Below, piece by piece: positions 9,368 through 20,112 of a DNA stretch of 64,000 nt; the first letter of the stretch is position 1; each line of letters starts with the position of its first letter. Source of the DNA: 'Nostoc azollae' 0708 (GTDB lineage: Bacteria; Cyanobacteriota; Cyanobacteriia; Cyanobacteriales; Nostocaceae); assembly GCF_000196515.1 (NCBI RefSeq), contig NC_014248.1, forward strand, positions 4,344,001 through 4,408,000, written 5' to 3'. The notes under the pieces were generated by a model, which was not told the DNA's origin, searched no databases, and worked only from the letters and a program-made list of their open reading frames with translations. A program made the translations under genes and the position numbers.

Positions 9368-10987
9368 TTACAACTGAGATACACACTTTTGGTAATAATT
9401 AACAATTTGCATTGCTACTTCAGAGGGGCTAAGTCCATCGGTTTCAACTTCTACCGCATCTGCTGCTTTTTGCAAGGGAGAAATTTTGCGAGTGCTATCT
9501 TTGTAGTCGCGTTCTGCAATATCCCGTTCAAGTTGCTCTAAACTCACTTCAGGTTGACCTTGTTTTGTAAAGTCTTGCTGACGACGGCGTGCACGTTCCC
9601 CAACAGAAGCAGTTAAGAAGATTTTGACTTCTGCATCAGGGAAAACATGAGTACCAATGTCCCTTCCTTCAGCTACTAAACCACCTCGTTTACCCCAGCT
9701 TTGCTGTTGTTTTACCAGTGCTTTGCGGACTGCACTTTGAGCAGCGATCGCAGATACTTGTGATGTTACCTCAATGGTGCGAATTTCTTGAGTCACATCT
9801 GTATCATTAATCCACACTCGCACAGGAATTTCCAGATTATGACTGGGAGTAAGTTCGATTTTACACTGAGTGGCTAATTGAGCGACCGCACATTCATCAT
9901 CAATAGCAATGCCTTTTTGCAGCACCAGCCAGGTGATTGCACGGTACATAGCACCGGTATCTAAGTACACTAAACCTAACTGGGTTGCCACTTGGCGAGC
10001 TACCGTAGATTTACCAGCACCAGCTGGCCCATCAATAGCGATGATAGGTTGGCGTAGCCCGTCGTAGACATCGCACAAAATGGTATTATCAATTAACCGT
10101 GTAGAACCAAGACGGGCTGCGATCGCCAGCATTCCTTCCTCCTCAACTTTTGCTAAAAACATCAATGTATTTGGTTCCACCAATTCAATATATTCAACAT
10201 AGATAGTGCTGATATTTGCGATTTCTTGCCACACCAATGCCATCAGCTGGCTGCTATTGCGATCGCCAGCACGGAACGCCGCTTCAGCTTGCTGCAAGCC
10301 TTTATATAACACTGTTGCCTGCTCTTTTTCTGTTGCACTCAAATATTGATTACGAGAACTCAAAGCCAAGCCAGACGCTTCCCGCACCGTTGGACAAGCA
10401 ACAATCTCAACTGGCAAATTTAAATCAGCCACCAGACGCTTAATAATTGCCAGTTGCTGGCCATCTTTTTGACCAAAGTAGGCTCGGTCAGGCTGTACCA
10501 AATTGAAAAGCTTGGTGACAATTGTCGCCACACCTTGAAAATGACCCGGCCGATATCTACCACACAAGGTACTTATCATACCAGATGGAGGGATTACTTG
10601 TGTAACTTGAGTTTCTTGTATATTCTTCTGAGGAATTCCCATTTCTTCCGGAGTAGGGGCAAAAATCGCATCAACTCCAGCTTGTACACACAATTCCTGA
10701 TCCTGCTCTAGAGTCCGGGGATAGCGTTGATAATCCTCCTGCGGTCCAAATTGCAGAGGATTGACAAAAATACTCACAATCACCGTAGAATTCTCTTGCC
10801 TAGCCTTTTCAATCAGACTAAGATGACCTTGATGTAACCCTCCCATAGTCGGTACTAGACCAATCTCTGCGGGATACCAAGTAGTGTTATCGTCAAATAA
10901 TAACTCGTCTGAAAGCTTGAGATTGCTCTCCCAACGACGTTGATTTAAATAACAGCGTAAAGCTGCAACTGTAGTCAGCAGGCGCAC
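9368..10987 (-). CDS. panC: Bifunctional pantoate--beta-alanine ligase / cytidylate kinase
   Basis: A 539-residue fusion. Residues about 1-300 are PanC, which condenses pantoate and beta-alanine to pantothenate using ATP; they show LVPTMGGLHQGHLSLI (HxGH nucleotide motif), FVNPLQFGPQEDYQRYPR, FGQKDGQQLAIIKR and SSRNQYL. Residues about 315-539 are cytidylate kinase (Cmk), which phosphorylates CMP/dCMP, with Walker A GPAGAGKST, LDTGAMYRA, AEGRDIGTHVFP and RARRRQQDF. The panC-cmk fusion is typical of cyanobacteria, which supports the taxonomic reading. Start is a GTG at 10985-10987. The gene is intact and has no close operon partner. Confidence 0.93.
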   Translation of the reverse strand: MRLLTTVAALRCYLNQRRWESNLKLSDELLFDDNTTWYPAEIGLVPTMGGLHQGHLSLIEKARQENSTVIVSIFVNPLQFGPQEDYQRYPRTLEQDQELCVQAGVDAIFAPTPEEMGIPQKNIQETQVTQVIPPSGMISTLCGRYRPGHFQGVATIVTKLFNLVQPDRAYFGQKDGQQLAIIKRLVADLNLPVEIVACPTVREASGLALSSRNQYLSATEKEQATVLYKGLQQAEAAFRAGDRNSSQLMALVWQEIANISTIYVEYIELVEPNTLMFLAKVEEEGMLAIAARLGSTRLIDNTILCDVYDGLRQPIIAIDGPAGAGKSTVARQVATQLGLVYLDTGAMYRAITWLVLQKGIAIDDECAVAQLATQCKIELTPSHNLEIPVRVWINDTDVTQEIRTIEVTSQVSAIAAQSAVRKALVKQQQSWGKRGGLVAEGRDIGTHVFPDAEVKIFLTASVGERARRRQQDFTKQGQPEVSLEQLERDIAERDYKDSTRKISPLQKAADAVEVETDGLSPSEVAMQIVNYYQKCVSQL

Positions 10988-11241
10988 AAAATACCCCTAG
11001 TTCTTGATCCTCTCACCCGTTAGTTTATATCTGAAACTGGGGTTAGGGATTAATCGACTAGGGGTATTTAAGTGAAAAGCGAAAAAAGAGCAGAGATTTT
11101 AGAAGGGTATGGGTGTAAGTTGTAGGGTATGGGGGGGAGTAGGGGATAAGAGGAAAAAAATGTATTTATTACCTTCTGTCTCTTGCCTTTTGCCTTTTGC
11201 CTTCTGATAGCCCAGGGTGGCGCAAGCCATACTCCTGAATA

Positions 11242-12345
11242 TTATCTTCCCAACACCTCAAGCCGCACTGGCGCAATACCACTGCCAATAATCCCTAAAA
11301 GTCGTGCTGCACCAGCAGAAAGATCAATAATTCGACCACCAATGTATGGACCTCGGTCATTAATTCGCACAACTACCGAGCGACCATTACGGGTGTTAAT
11401 AACACGCACCTTTGTACCCAGAGGTAGACTGCGATGGGCTGCTGTCATTGCTTCGGGATTGAATCTCTCACCACTGGCAGTTTTATTACCAGACCAATCA
11501 TAGCCATACCAAGAAGCCATGCCTTTGAAGTTAATTTTTACTCCACCAATCGCAATCTGTTGGGGTAGCTTTGTTATTGATCCTGATGTACTTGCTGGTA
11601 AATTAGCAATTTCGCTGATGGGATATGCATTACCTATCAGTCTCCGCAGACGATTAGTTGCTTGCAGGGCATCTTGGGCAAGATTTCTGGTAGTATCTGC
11701 TAATCGCGTACCTTCATTGACTTCCACCAATTCTTTACCGTCAATTTTGATGGTGTAGCGATCTAATTGCTGTATAACAGAGGAGCCTTTATCTTGGGCT
11801 TTATTGTTAACTGAAGATTTTTCCTCTGTTTTCCAGCTGACGGTAATTTGGCTTGCGTCTGCGTTTTCGCGAATCAGCTGATTAATTCTAGACGCTACTA
11901 CGCTGGCTCTTTGAACTGGATCATTGGCAATGGGGCTGAAAGATTTGCCCAGATCCATGATATTTCCCATGCTTGGGGCCTTTGGTGAATTACTAGCAAC
12001 AAGGGCATAAGAATTTACGCCTCCAGCTTTTCCAATTGCTGCCATTTTTGTATCTGTGTTAGCAACTGGGGTAGAACTCAGAAAAGTGAGAACGGGAATA
12101 TCCCGGATGTAAAGGGTTGCGGCCTGATTGCCTTCAACGCTGTGAGGATGAATCTCTGTCTTCACAGCATCCAAGGTAGGTTTCTGTTCAGGGGATTGAT
12201 ACTCTCCTACTTTCACTGCATCAGCCATAACAGATGCTTGGGAAACGGGAGGGTTGTCCTTAGCGGTTTGAGTACGACCCACTGAAGGTAAACCTGAAAT
12301 AGCCACAGACAGGGCGACAATAGTCCACAAATGTCTTTGATTCAT
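11242..12345 (-). CDS. rlpA: RlpA-family septal ring lytic transglycosylase-like protein
   Basis: The ATG at 12343-12345 gives a 367-residue protein beginning [20 protein letters not shown], a plausible export signal. The frame stays open 19 codons further upstream, but the signal peptide argues for this start. The C-terminal ~95 residues are a double-psi beta-barrel RlpA domain: [38 protein letters not shown], then [20 protein letters not shown] with the conserved NDRGP. RlpA proteins act on peptidoglycan in the periplasm; activity here is inferred from the family. The long middle region is low in recognisable motifs. Intact. Confidence 0.85.
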   Translation of the reverse strand: MNQRHLWTIVALSVAISGLPSVGRTQTAKDNPPVSQASVMADAVKVGEYQSPEQKPTLDAVKTEIHPHSVEGNQAATLYIRDIPVLTFLSSTPVANTDTKMAAIGKAGGVNSYALVASNSPKAPSMGNIMDLGKSFSPIANDPVQRASVVASRINQLIRENADASQITVSWKTEEKSSVNNKAQDKGSSVIQQLDRYTIKIDGKELVEVNEGTRLADTTRNLAQDALQATNRLRRLIGNAYPISEIANLPASTSGSITKLPQQIAIGGVKINFKGMASWYGYDWSGNKTASGERFNPEAMTAAHRSLPLGTKVRVINTRNGRSVVVRINDRGPYIGGRIIDLSAGAARLLGIIGSGIAPVRLEVLGR

Positions 12346-13068
12346 GCGTCCGATTTTAAAGCGACTGTAGAACTTAAGTTTTATAATGTGTGGGTTTTTC
12401 ACTAGTGATAGTGATAGCCCGGAAAACTCGAACTTGTTCCGCTTTCACTTTTTGTTTATAACTGCAACAGAGTAACACGAACCTTTTGGGTTGGGGATCA
12501 GGGTTTTAGCGTAAGTCTTGAGTCAGGCTCTCAAATTTCCATTCACATTTCTAGGGTCAAAGCTTTTTCAAATCAGGTTTCTGGCTTTGTAACATTTTTT
12601 TTCGGGATATCAATAATTTTTTATGAAGGTTTAATATAAAGTCAGATTTGTTTAAGGTGAGTAATATCTTGATATTTCAGTAATGAGATCTACTTCTTCT
12701 GTAATTGATTTAACTTCGAGTTGATACTTGTTTTGGTCAAAATTAACTTTTTTTCCGATTTCAGAGAGTTGAAAAATACTTATTACAATTCCCAGAATAA
12801 TCATATTTAATTGATTTATGGGCAGAATCATCCAATTTTAAAAGCATTGATTTTTGAATAAGTAGAATTTAGTTAGGTTTATGGAAGTTACGCAGAACTT
12901 TTGTATAGAAAATAGTTTTTACTGTAGTAGTTATTCTATTGCCAAATCAGTCTTTATCCCCATTAGCATTTTATCTCTTCACAAAAAAATAATTCATGAG
13001 ACAATAAAAAAGACTCGCAAACTTGAAAGAGCAATTCGTCTCTGTATAAATATAACTCAGTAGTCCTT
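12346..13068. other. Intergenic, no gene seen
   Basis: An AT-rich stretch between rlpA and the broken glutaminase, which run in opposite directions. A 60-codon frame at 12881-13063 has no recognisable motif or convincing start and is not called. Confidence 0.45.
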
Positions 13069-14055
13069 GTGCCCCCACTCATCGATCAAGTATGCTATTT
13101 ATTAGCAAGTTATCAGCTTCATGGTAAACTCAGGAGACTTAGAAATAGTTTCACCACCATTTTCAGAAGTTCTCAAAGATTTGCATACCAGTACAAATCT
13201 CTGCAAGCAGGTACAGTAGCGAACTATATTCCTGAACTAGCTAAGGTAAACCCCAACTTATTTAGCATTTGTATTGTTACAGTAGATGGTCAAATTTACG
13301 AAGTTGGCGATTATGAACAACTATTTACAATTGAGTCAATTTCCAAAGTATTTGTATATAGACAAGTTTTAGAAGATCCTGGACGGGATTATGTGTTAAC
13401 TAGAGTAGGGATAGAACGGACAGTAGACGCATTTAACCCCATTATCCTTAATGAACAATCAAAACGCCCATATAATCCAATGGTAAATGCTGGGGCTATA
13501 GCTATTACCAGCTTAATCGAAGCTTTGGGTCCTACTGAACGACTGAATTGGTTATTAGATATGTATCCGCGCTATATTGGTCGGGATGTGTTTGTGGATA
13601 TTTCGGTATATACTTCCGAACGCAGCACAGGACACTGTAACCGTGCTACAGCCCATTTGATGCTTAATTTTGGCATGATTGACCAAAATATAGAAGAATA
13701 TCTGGATTTATATTTTCAATAATGCTCTGTAATAGTTAATTGTCGAGACTTGGCAGTTATGGCAGCTACACTGGCTAATAAAAGGATTAACCCCATTACA
13801 AAGGAAAAAGCGGTGGATAATTGTTATATCAAAGATATATTGAGTGTGATGTACACCTGTGGGATGTATAACTTTGCAGGTGAATGGGTTTATAAAGTGG
13901 GAATTCCAGCCAAAAGCGGCCTTTGTGGGGGAATTATTGCTGTTGTTCCTGGCCATTAGATGTGTGGGTGGGGTAACAGTGTACGGGGGGTGAAGGTGTA
14001 CGAGGAGTTGTCGCAACGCTTGGGGTTACATCTATTTAACTGTTCCAAGGGGTGA
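13069..14055 (+). pseudogene. glsA: Glutaminase A, frameshifted
   Basis: This encodes a serine-dependent beta-lactamase-fold glutaminase, which hydrolyses glutamine to glutamate and ammonia. The first 217 codons (GTG start) include IESISKVF with the catalytic Sxx[17 protein letters not shown] and [18 protein letters not shown] frameshift near 13720 moves the frame to [20 protein letters not shown] and [12 protein letters not shown], then [21 protein letters not shown] further frame change after a TAG at about 13957 gives GNSVRGVKVYEELSQRLGLH and TGA at 14053-14055. About a dozen residues expected before GNSVRG are missing. No working product is likely. Confidence 0.85.
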
Positions 14056-14279
14056 AGGGGAAATTACATCTATATAGATAGAGATGGGGATGGGAGGATG
14101 GGCAAGGAAACTAAAGATTTCCCGTGCTTCTATCTGAAAGGAGATATCTTTGACGGAAACAACCAGCCTTATTTACCATATTCTAGAGGGAGAAAGGCAG
14201 ATAAGAGGTAAGTTTGTGTACAAGTAGTTAGGTAAGTAGTTAGATCAGTACATTGAGATAGAGATAAGTTTAAAAAATT

Positions 14280-14459
14280 ATGAATCAAGCTATTCTGCAA
14301 TTTATCGTTACTCAAACTTATAAAGATTTGTCTTTACCTCAGCCACCTCAGCCAGTAGAGTTAGATAAACTCAATATTTTTATAGGGTCTAATAGTTCAG
14401 GTAAAAGCAATTTTATAAGTTGCTTGAAATTTTTAAAAAACTCTTTAACTACTATTTAA
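14280..14459 (+). pseudogene. AAA/SMC-like ATPase, N-terminal fragment (59 codons)
   Basis: The short frame starts ATG at 14280 and reads MNQAILQFIVTQTYKDLSL, then LDKLNIFIGSNSSGKSNFIS, an N-terminal beta-strand plus Walker A (GSNSSGKS) as in AAA_21/AAA_23-type ATPases found in OLD-like and restriction-associated proteins. It ends at TAA 14457-14459 and nothing homologous follows, so only the first ATP-binding loop is left. Confidence 0.6.
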
Positions 14460-14499
14460 TCTAACTGAAATGTCAGATGGAACTGTGAGAATTTTATGT

Positions 14500-14764
14500 T
14501 GGGCAACTATATTACATTCTCCTTTACTAACTTCATGTTTAATTGCATAATAGACCTGTCCGTATCTTTTCCCTTGTTGACTAGGGTTGAATGTTGAGAA
14601 ATCGGCTGTCCGGCGCTTGCTGACTTAGTTTTTGAGTGTTCTGGTAACGGATGTCCTTGTGCCTCCAAGAATAAACCAAACATCGCTTCTTGGTTCTGTT
14701 TTTCATAATGCGTAGGCATCAACTCAGATAGGGTGTAGACTAGCTCCTGGGTGTGGGCAAGCAT
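14500..14764 (-). pseudogene. Transposase, N-terminal fragment (family not assigned)
   Basis: Reads MLAHTQELVYTLSELMPTHY, then QEAMFGLFLEAQG and HSKTKSAS, which I recognise as the N-terminus of a cyanobacterial DDE transposase. After KSAS the expected continuation SRFLN..STREKIRT appears in another frame, so a frameshift occurs near 14610. The rest of the element is missing; DNA of the ATPase fragment lies just beyond. Confidence 0.6.
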
Positions 14765-15247
14765 TGTTCTAGCTTTTAAACGAATGATATTTCACGCCCT
14801 TTCTCTCATGTTTTGAGTCTTAACTGCAAACCCTGACATTGATTCAATGTCCTCGATCGCAAGAAGGCGCTGCGCTCCACATTTTATTTCCCTTATGTGA
14901 TATTACTATTTAATTCGTTATTTTAATTACTACAGACTTCTCGATACTTACCATTTATATAGTGTTATTTCTTTGTAATCTGTATCTCCTATTTCTGGGT
15001 TTATTCGGTAGGTGCAAGATGTGAGCGCCCCTTGGGCGCGATTACACGCCCGTAATAAATGAAAGAAACACAGTTAACAAGACTTCTACGACTAATAACT
15101 TATACACTGAAAAAGTATCATGACAGTCAAAGCCGTTATTACACCGGTACAGTATTCATCCGAATGTGAGCGTGGTTCTGGGTGTTATTGGCAATGGTAT
15201 TGGTGAAGTAGTTAAAGCTACTATGCCTTTTAGGAGACTAGATTTAC
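14765..15247. other. Inter-element DNA, no intact gene
   Basis: This lies between two transposase remnants. It holds a small hairpin, GCGCCC-CTT-GGGCGC at 15025-15039, and short frames without motifs. The missing 5' end of the IS110 transposase should map to about 15120-15247, but no frame there resembles the N-terminal DEDD region. Confidence 0.4.
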
Positions 15248-16537
15248 TTGCCCACCCAGGCATGGTACACCCAATTTAAAGAGGAAAATATACGCAGTTT
15301 TGCTTGTTTTACTGGCGACCTCTATGCAATGGCAGAATGGTTAAAGCAGTACGGTGTTGAGACCGTGGCAATGGAATCTACAGGGGTTTATTGGATACCT
15401 GTATTCCAGATTTTGGAGAGTCGTGGTTTTGACGTTAAACTCGTCAATGCTCACTATGTTAAAACTGTACCGGGTCGCAAAACCGATGTATTAGATTGTC
15501 AGTGGCTACAACAATTACATACTTACGGTTTACTGTCCGGCTCATTCCGTCCCGAAGACCAAATATGTAAGCTTCGCAGTTACATACGTCAAAGGGATAA
15601 TCTGATTAAAAGTGACTCCATCCATGTACAGAGGATGCAAAAAGCGTTAATATAGATGAATATAAAATTACATTGCTTCATCAATGATATTACAGGCACT
15701 ACTGGACTGAGCATTATTAGAGAAATTGTATCTGGGGAACGAAACCCAGTAAAATTGGCCAGTTTGAAGGATGGGCGTATTAAAGCCAGCTTGGAAGAAA
15801 TAGCTGCTTCTTTAACTGGAGACTATCGTTCAGAATTAGTTTTTATCCTTGAGCAAGAATTATAACTTTACGAGTTTTATCAAGCTCAAATCCAAAAGTG
15901 CGATAACCAAATTGAGCAATGTTTGGCTTCATTTACTGATAAAGTTGATGTTGAAAAAAAGCCTTTAGCTAAACCCAAGCGTCGGGGGAAAAAGCAACCA
16001 GGTAATGCACCACAGTTTGATTTACGTACACATTTATATCGCATCAGTGGTGTAGATTTTACTGCTGTTGATGGTTTGGGTGCTTTAACTGTACTGGTAC
16101 TGCTTTCTGAAGTTAGTTTAGATCCAAAACGCTTCAAGAGTGTTAAGCACTTTACCTCTTGGTTAGGCCTATGTCCTGGTAGTCGTGTTACTGGCGGTAA
16201 AGTTAAAAGTTCCAAAACTCGCCCTATTGCCAGTCGCAGCGCGACTGCTTTTCGCATGGCGGCACAAACTCTATGTCGCAGTCATTCTGCTTTGGGTGCA
16301 TATTACCGTCGTATGCAATCACGAATGGGCGCTCTCCAGGCCATTACTGCTACCGCTCATAAATTGGCACGTATTTTTTATCGCCTTTGGACATCTGGCG
16401 AACACTATACTGACCCTGGTATTGATGCTTACGAACAACAGTATCGAGACCGGATACTTAAAAACCTGAAGATAAAAGCTCAAGCTTTTGGCTTAGAACT
16501 CATCCCTATTTCTGACTCAACGCAATGTGTTTCTTAG
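15248..16537 (+). pseudogene. IS110-family transposase, two in-frame stops, N-terminus lost
   Basis: A DEDD-type (RuvC-like) transposase: GVETVAMESTGVYWIPVFQI, KTDVLDCQWLQQLHTYGL and RSYIRQRDNLI, then the C-terminal Tnp_20-type domain YRISGVDFTAVDGLGALTVL and FTSWLGLCPGSRVTGGKV. All three open pieces are in one frame, separated only by TAG (15653-15655) and TAA (15863-15865), so the damage here is by substitution. The first about 45 residues, which carry the first catalytic Asp, are not found. The gene ends at TAG 16535-16537. Confidence 0.85.
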
Positions 16538-16583
16538 GAGTTGAAGGGAATCAAGCAGCGTCAGAAGATGAAAATTAGTTTTC

Positions 16584-16960
16584 TTAAATGTGATTTCTCC
16601 TGCTTCCTTCAATTTTTGACATCTCTAAAACATCTTTAATTAAAGACAGTAAGTGTTCACCACTGGCAATAATAATATCTAAATTCTCTTGTTGTTCAGT
16701 GTTGATAGTCTGATCTCCCTGCATTAGTCGAGTAAATCCCAAAATGGCGTTCAGGGGTGTTCGCAATTCATGAGTCATTTTTGCTAAAAATTCACTTTTA
16801 GCGCGGGTAGTTTGTTCACTTTTAGGAAGAGAAGCTTCAATTTGTTTGCGTTCAGTGATATTATTGGCAATAATTATGGCGCATCACTGTCCATTGAGTT
16901 CAATCACTTCTACTGAACCCAACATGGTTCTAATTTTCCCCGCTTTAGTTCTTTAAAGTT
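16584..16960 (-). pseudogene. Sensor histidine kinase fragment (PAS end plus HisKA)
   Basis: Read on the minus strand, GSVEVIELNGQ-stop-CAIIIANNITERKQIEA is the end of a PAS domain with an in-frame stop. It is followed by a coiled linker and the phosphoacceptor H-box MTHELRTPLNAILGFTRLMQ of a HisKA domain. The frame ends soon after LLSLIKDVLEMSKIE, so the ATP-binding HATPase domain is missing. The truncated end lies about 50 bp from the IS110 remnant. Confidence 0.75.
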
Positions 16961-17015
16961 TTGAGAGTTTTCTGGATTTTAGCCGTTTAGTAATATACCA
17001 TTTTTACTAAGTCGT

Positions 17016-18269
17016 GTGATTGAAAATGTAATGGGACTTGCTGAAAACTTAACAATTGATTGGGTTTTAATAAAAACCTGTTTACAGTTTGCTACTTGGG
17101 GATTTTGTTCACTGTTACTTGCGGAAATCCTTAGAGATACCTATCATGCATTGTGTCACCAAATCAATTGGCTGGCTAAATGGCATAATAAACATCATGG
17201 AGCCTATCGGCGGGATTTAACCTTAGTTTCCCAACAAGCTTATTTAGATTCCCAGTTGTATCACGACATAGTTGAATCGGTCATACTGGTGGTTTTACTA
17301 ACAATAGTAGCCTTAGTTTTTCATCAATGGGGCCTATGGTTGGGAGTCATCTATGCTGTTACTTTTTTGTATGGTGCATCTGTGCGCTATTTCCAAGGGA
17401 CTGTTGATACAGACTATAACCATTTACCAGGACCATTAGAAACTATTCCTTCTGTTTGGTTTGTGAATAGAACTTATCATTGGCGACATCATTTTGATGA
17501 TGTTAATGCTTATTATAGTGGTGTCTTTTCTTTTGTAGATAAAATACTAGGAACAGGACTATCTCTCAAAGGTAAAACTGTTGCTGTAACTGGTGCTTCA
17601 GGGGCATTAGGACAAGCATTAGTAGCAGAGTTACTCAAGCATGATACCAAAGTGATTGCATTAAGCACCAATCCTGATAAAATACGGTTACAAAATGGAT
17701 TAAAAGTGCTTTATTGGGAATTAGGGAATGAAGATAATCTGCAAGAAAGCCTCAAGAAAGTTGATATTTTAATTATCAATCATGGAGTGAATGTTTATAG
17801 TGATCGCACTACAGACGCAATTAACAATTCCTACCAAGTTAACACTTTTTCAGCATTGCGATTGATAGATATGTTCTGTGCAACTATCACAGGACCTAAT
17901 GCCAAAGCCACAAAGGAAATTTGGGTTAACACCTCAGAAGCAGAAGTTTTTCCAGCATTGAGTCCTTTGTATGAACTCAGCAAAAGAGCTTTAGGTAATA
18001 TTATTACCCTTAATCGTTTAGATAAAGTTTGTGTAATTCGCAAATTAATTTTAGGTCCATTTAAGAGTCCACTAAATCCTTATGGTGTGATGTCTGCAAC
18101 ACAAGTTGCAAGAGGAATCTTGTTTTTAGCTAAAAGGGATTTTAGAAATATTATTGTCACAATGAATCCGCTAATTTATTTAGTGTTTCCTATCAAGGAA
18201 TTTAGTACATGGCTGTATTATCACATTTTTAGTAAATCAGTTATAGCTGGGAATAGGGAACAGGGTTGA
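17016..18269 (+). CDS. Fusion of sterol-desaturase-like hydroxylase and short-chain dehydrogenase
   Basis: A 417-residue protein. The N-terminal ~185 residues form a membrane hydroxylase/desaturase domain with hydrophobic helices and three histidine clusters (HALCH, KWHNKHH, YHWRHHF) expected to bind a di-iron centre. From about residue 187 a Rossmann-type SDR domain follows: KGKTVAVTGASGALGQAL (TGxxGxLG), ILIINHGVN and YELSKRALG with YxxxK. The domain order suggests a lipid hydroxylated and then oxidised by one chain, which is inference; the substrate is unknown. Start is GTG 17016; an ATG at 17031 is an alternative. It is one of the few intact genes in this stretch. Confidence 0.75.
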   Translation: MIENVMGLAENLTIDWVLIKTCLQFATWGFCSLLLAEILRDTYHALCHQINWLAKWHNKHHGAYRRDLTLVSQQAYLDSQLYHDIVESVILVVLLTIVALVFHQWGLWLGVIYAVTFLYGASVRYFQGTVDTDYNHLPGPLETIPSVWFVNRTYHWRHHFDDVNAYYSGVFSFVDKILGTGLSLKGKTVAVTGASGALGQALVAELLKHDTKVIALSTNPDKIRLQNGLKVLYWELGNEDNLQESLKKVDILIINHGVNVYSDRTTDAINNSYQVNTFSALRLIDMFCATITGPNAKATKEIWVNTSEAEVFPALSPLYELSKRALGNIITLNRLDKVCVIRKLILGPFKSPLNPYGVMSATQVARGILFLAKRDFRNIIVTMNPLIYLVFPIKEFSTWLYYHIFSKSVIAGNREQG

Positions 18270-18606
18270 AAGTCTTTTATTGACTGAATCAGGACTTACA
18301 GGATTTGAATATTTACAGGATGGAAGAAATTAACTCGATTATTTATCCTGTTCATCTTTTCATCTTTTCCGTCCTGATTTCAGACACTTTCCATGAGCAA
18401 AGTCTACAAGATTGATAAATTTTCTTATTCATCTTGTTCATCCTTTAGTCCTGCAAATCCTGATTCAGAGACAAGAAATAATAGTGTATTTCCTTACTTG
18501 AGTCATACTTGCGAATTAAAATCCACACCTTCATAAATATCACTAAAGGCAATTTGAAAATTTATTGATTTTAATGATAAAATATCATTTACTGATTAAT
18601 ACTCAG
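18270..18606. other. Intergenic with dispersed 'TCAGGATTTACAGGAT'-type repeats
   Basis: GAATCAGGACTTACAGGATTT occurs near 18288, and inverted relatives such as ATCCTGTTCATC and AATCCTGATTCAGAG lie at 18340-18470. The motif is also seen near 1771. No gene is present. Confidence 0.5.
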
Positions 18607-19982
18607 TTAACGGGACTTAAACAAAAGTTAAGAGTAAAGAGGAGTATAATGGGATTTCGGTGTAGCTTTCACGTTCAAAGAAGCTGATGAAAGAAACCAC
18701 TGCCCCAGCAATGGGACCATGGTTTGAAAGATGGTGTCATTTGATGATGTATTTACTCATCAAGCAGAAAAAAGAGAGTTTAGACATTATTTAGGGGGAT
18801 GATTGGGTGAAAGTCAGAGAAAAAACCTATTTCAAATGGCAGAGAATGCCCTAGGGGTGACGTACTAGCGATTACACCACTTTTTAACTGCAGTACCTTG
18901 GTCCAGTTCCCAAGTCAATGACCGTCGGTTAGAGATTATGAACAAGTGTAGTCAGAGGAGAGTCACCAGAGGATTTAGCTTAATAATTGATGATTCTGTC
19001 CATAGAAAAAGGGGGAATTTTAGGGATGGAGTAGGAAGACAATATATTGGAGAAATTGGGAACACGGATAATGGAATAGTAGTAGTAACAACACATCTAT
19101 ATGATGGCAGTAAAAGCTTACCATTACATATAGAGTTATATCACCACGGTGATTCTTGACGCAAAGGGAAACAAGACCCTCTATTTGAGAATAAATCCTG
19201 AGTTAGGAATTAAATTAATAGATCTGACCTTAAGCCGTAGTTATCAACCAGGAATAGTAATTATAGATCCTGGATATGGCCACATATCTAAGATACATCT
19301 TTCTTATTAAAGATAGAAAATCGGAATTGAAAGTATTGAGGAGGATTAGCTAAAAATCCCAAAGTCCTTGCCAGTGACCAAGAGGATAGTCCACAAATAA
19401 TTAGGTTAGATAAATTAGCAGAAAGTTTACCCCAAGAGGCTGTTACAGAAATTCAACTGGAGTTAGATAAACCCAAAACATTATGGGTAGTAACTCAAGA
19501 AGTAGAAATATCAGCCTTAACTAACTGGAAAGGGAAATATTGCTATCGTCATCAAGGCTTCTACTTTCTCTCAAGCCACTGATATTGACTACTTGATTAC
19601 CAATATTTCTTCATCAATTGTCACACCCCAATGGATAGTTGATACATATTGTCAAAGAAATTGGGTAGAACTTGTTTACAGGGAAGCCAAGGGACGGTTA
19701 GGACTCAAAGAAGATCAAGTTGGAGATAATAGCAGTTGACTGCGCCATTTTATTTTGGTTTTCTGTGCCTACACTTTTATTATTTGCCATCAGTGGACTG
19801 GAGGATTAAGACCAAGGTGGGCTAAGAAACCTTTGAATACTTTTACTGCAGCTTTAGAAGGGTTGAGAACAGCCATATCTTTTCTATTTATTGATTGGTT
19901 CAACTGGAATCCGGACGTGTTTCCTTCTAATAGAGCCAGTTTGGGCTACATTTGGCCTTGATTTTTATTTACGTCCCGTTAA
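18607..19982 (+). mobile_element. IS701-like element, degenerate (copy A, about 1.38 kb)
   Basis: Ends match as inverted repeats: TTAACGGGACTTAAACAAAA at 18607 and, on the other strand, TTAACGGGACGTAAATAAAA at 19982. The outer TTAA may be the target duplication, with CGGGAC as the element end. The transposase (first codons near 18688, MKETTAPAM) is broken into many pieces. Readable parts include GFSLIIDDSVHRKRGNFRDG (first DDE Asp), VVVTTHLYDGSKSLPLHIEL and LAKNPKVLASDQEDSPQIIR, and the C-terminal FIICHQWTGGLRPRWAKKPL. Many stops and frameshifts make it inactive. A second copy begins at 62905. Confidence 0.8.
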
Positions 19983-20112
19983 TACCCATTGTCCTTCAGC
20001 ATTTTTAGAAAATTGTTCAATAAAATATTGTATCTATCGGCGGAATAAGTAGGGGTAAGAGAAAAAAAGAAAAAGTTGAGGGTGGGACACAGGGTGTTAT
20101 AAAATATGAGAC

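Noticed and set aside
12881-13063. 60-codon open frame upstream of glsA
   Set aside because: No motif, poor codon pattern and no ribosome-binding site; AT-rich chance frame.
14507-14620. C-terminal part of the 85-codon frame as real protein
   Set aside because: After KSAS it is out of frame with the transposase; the true continuation lies in another frame.
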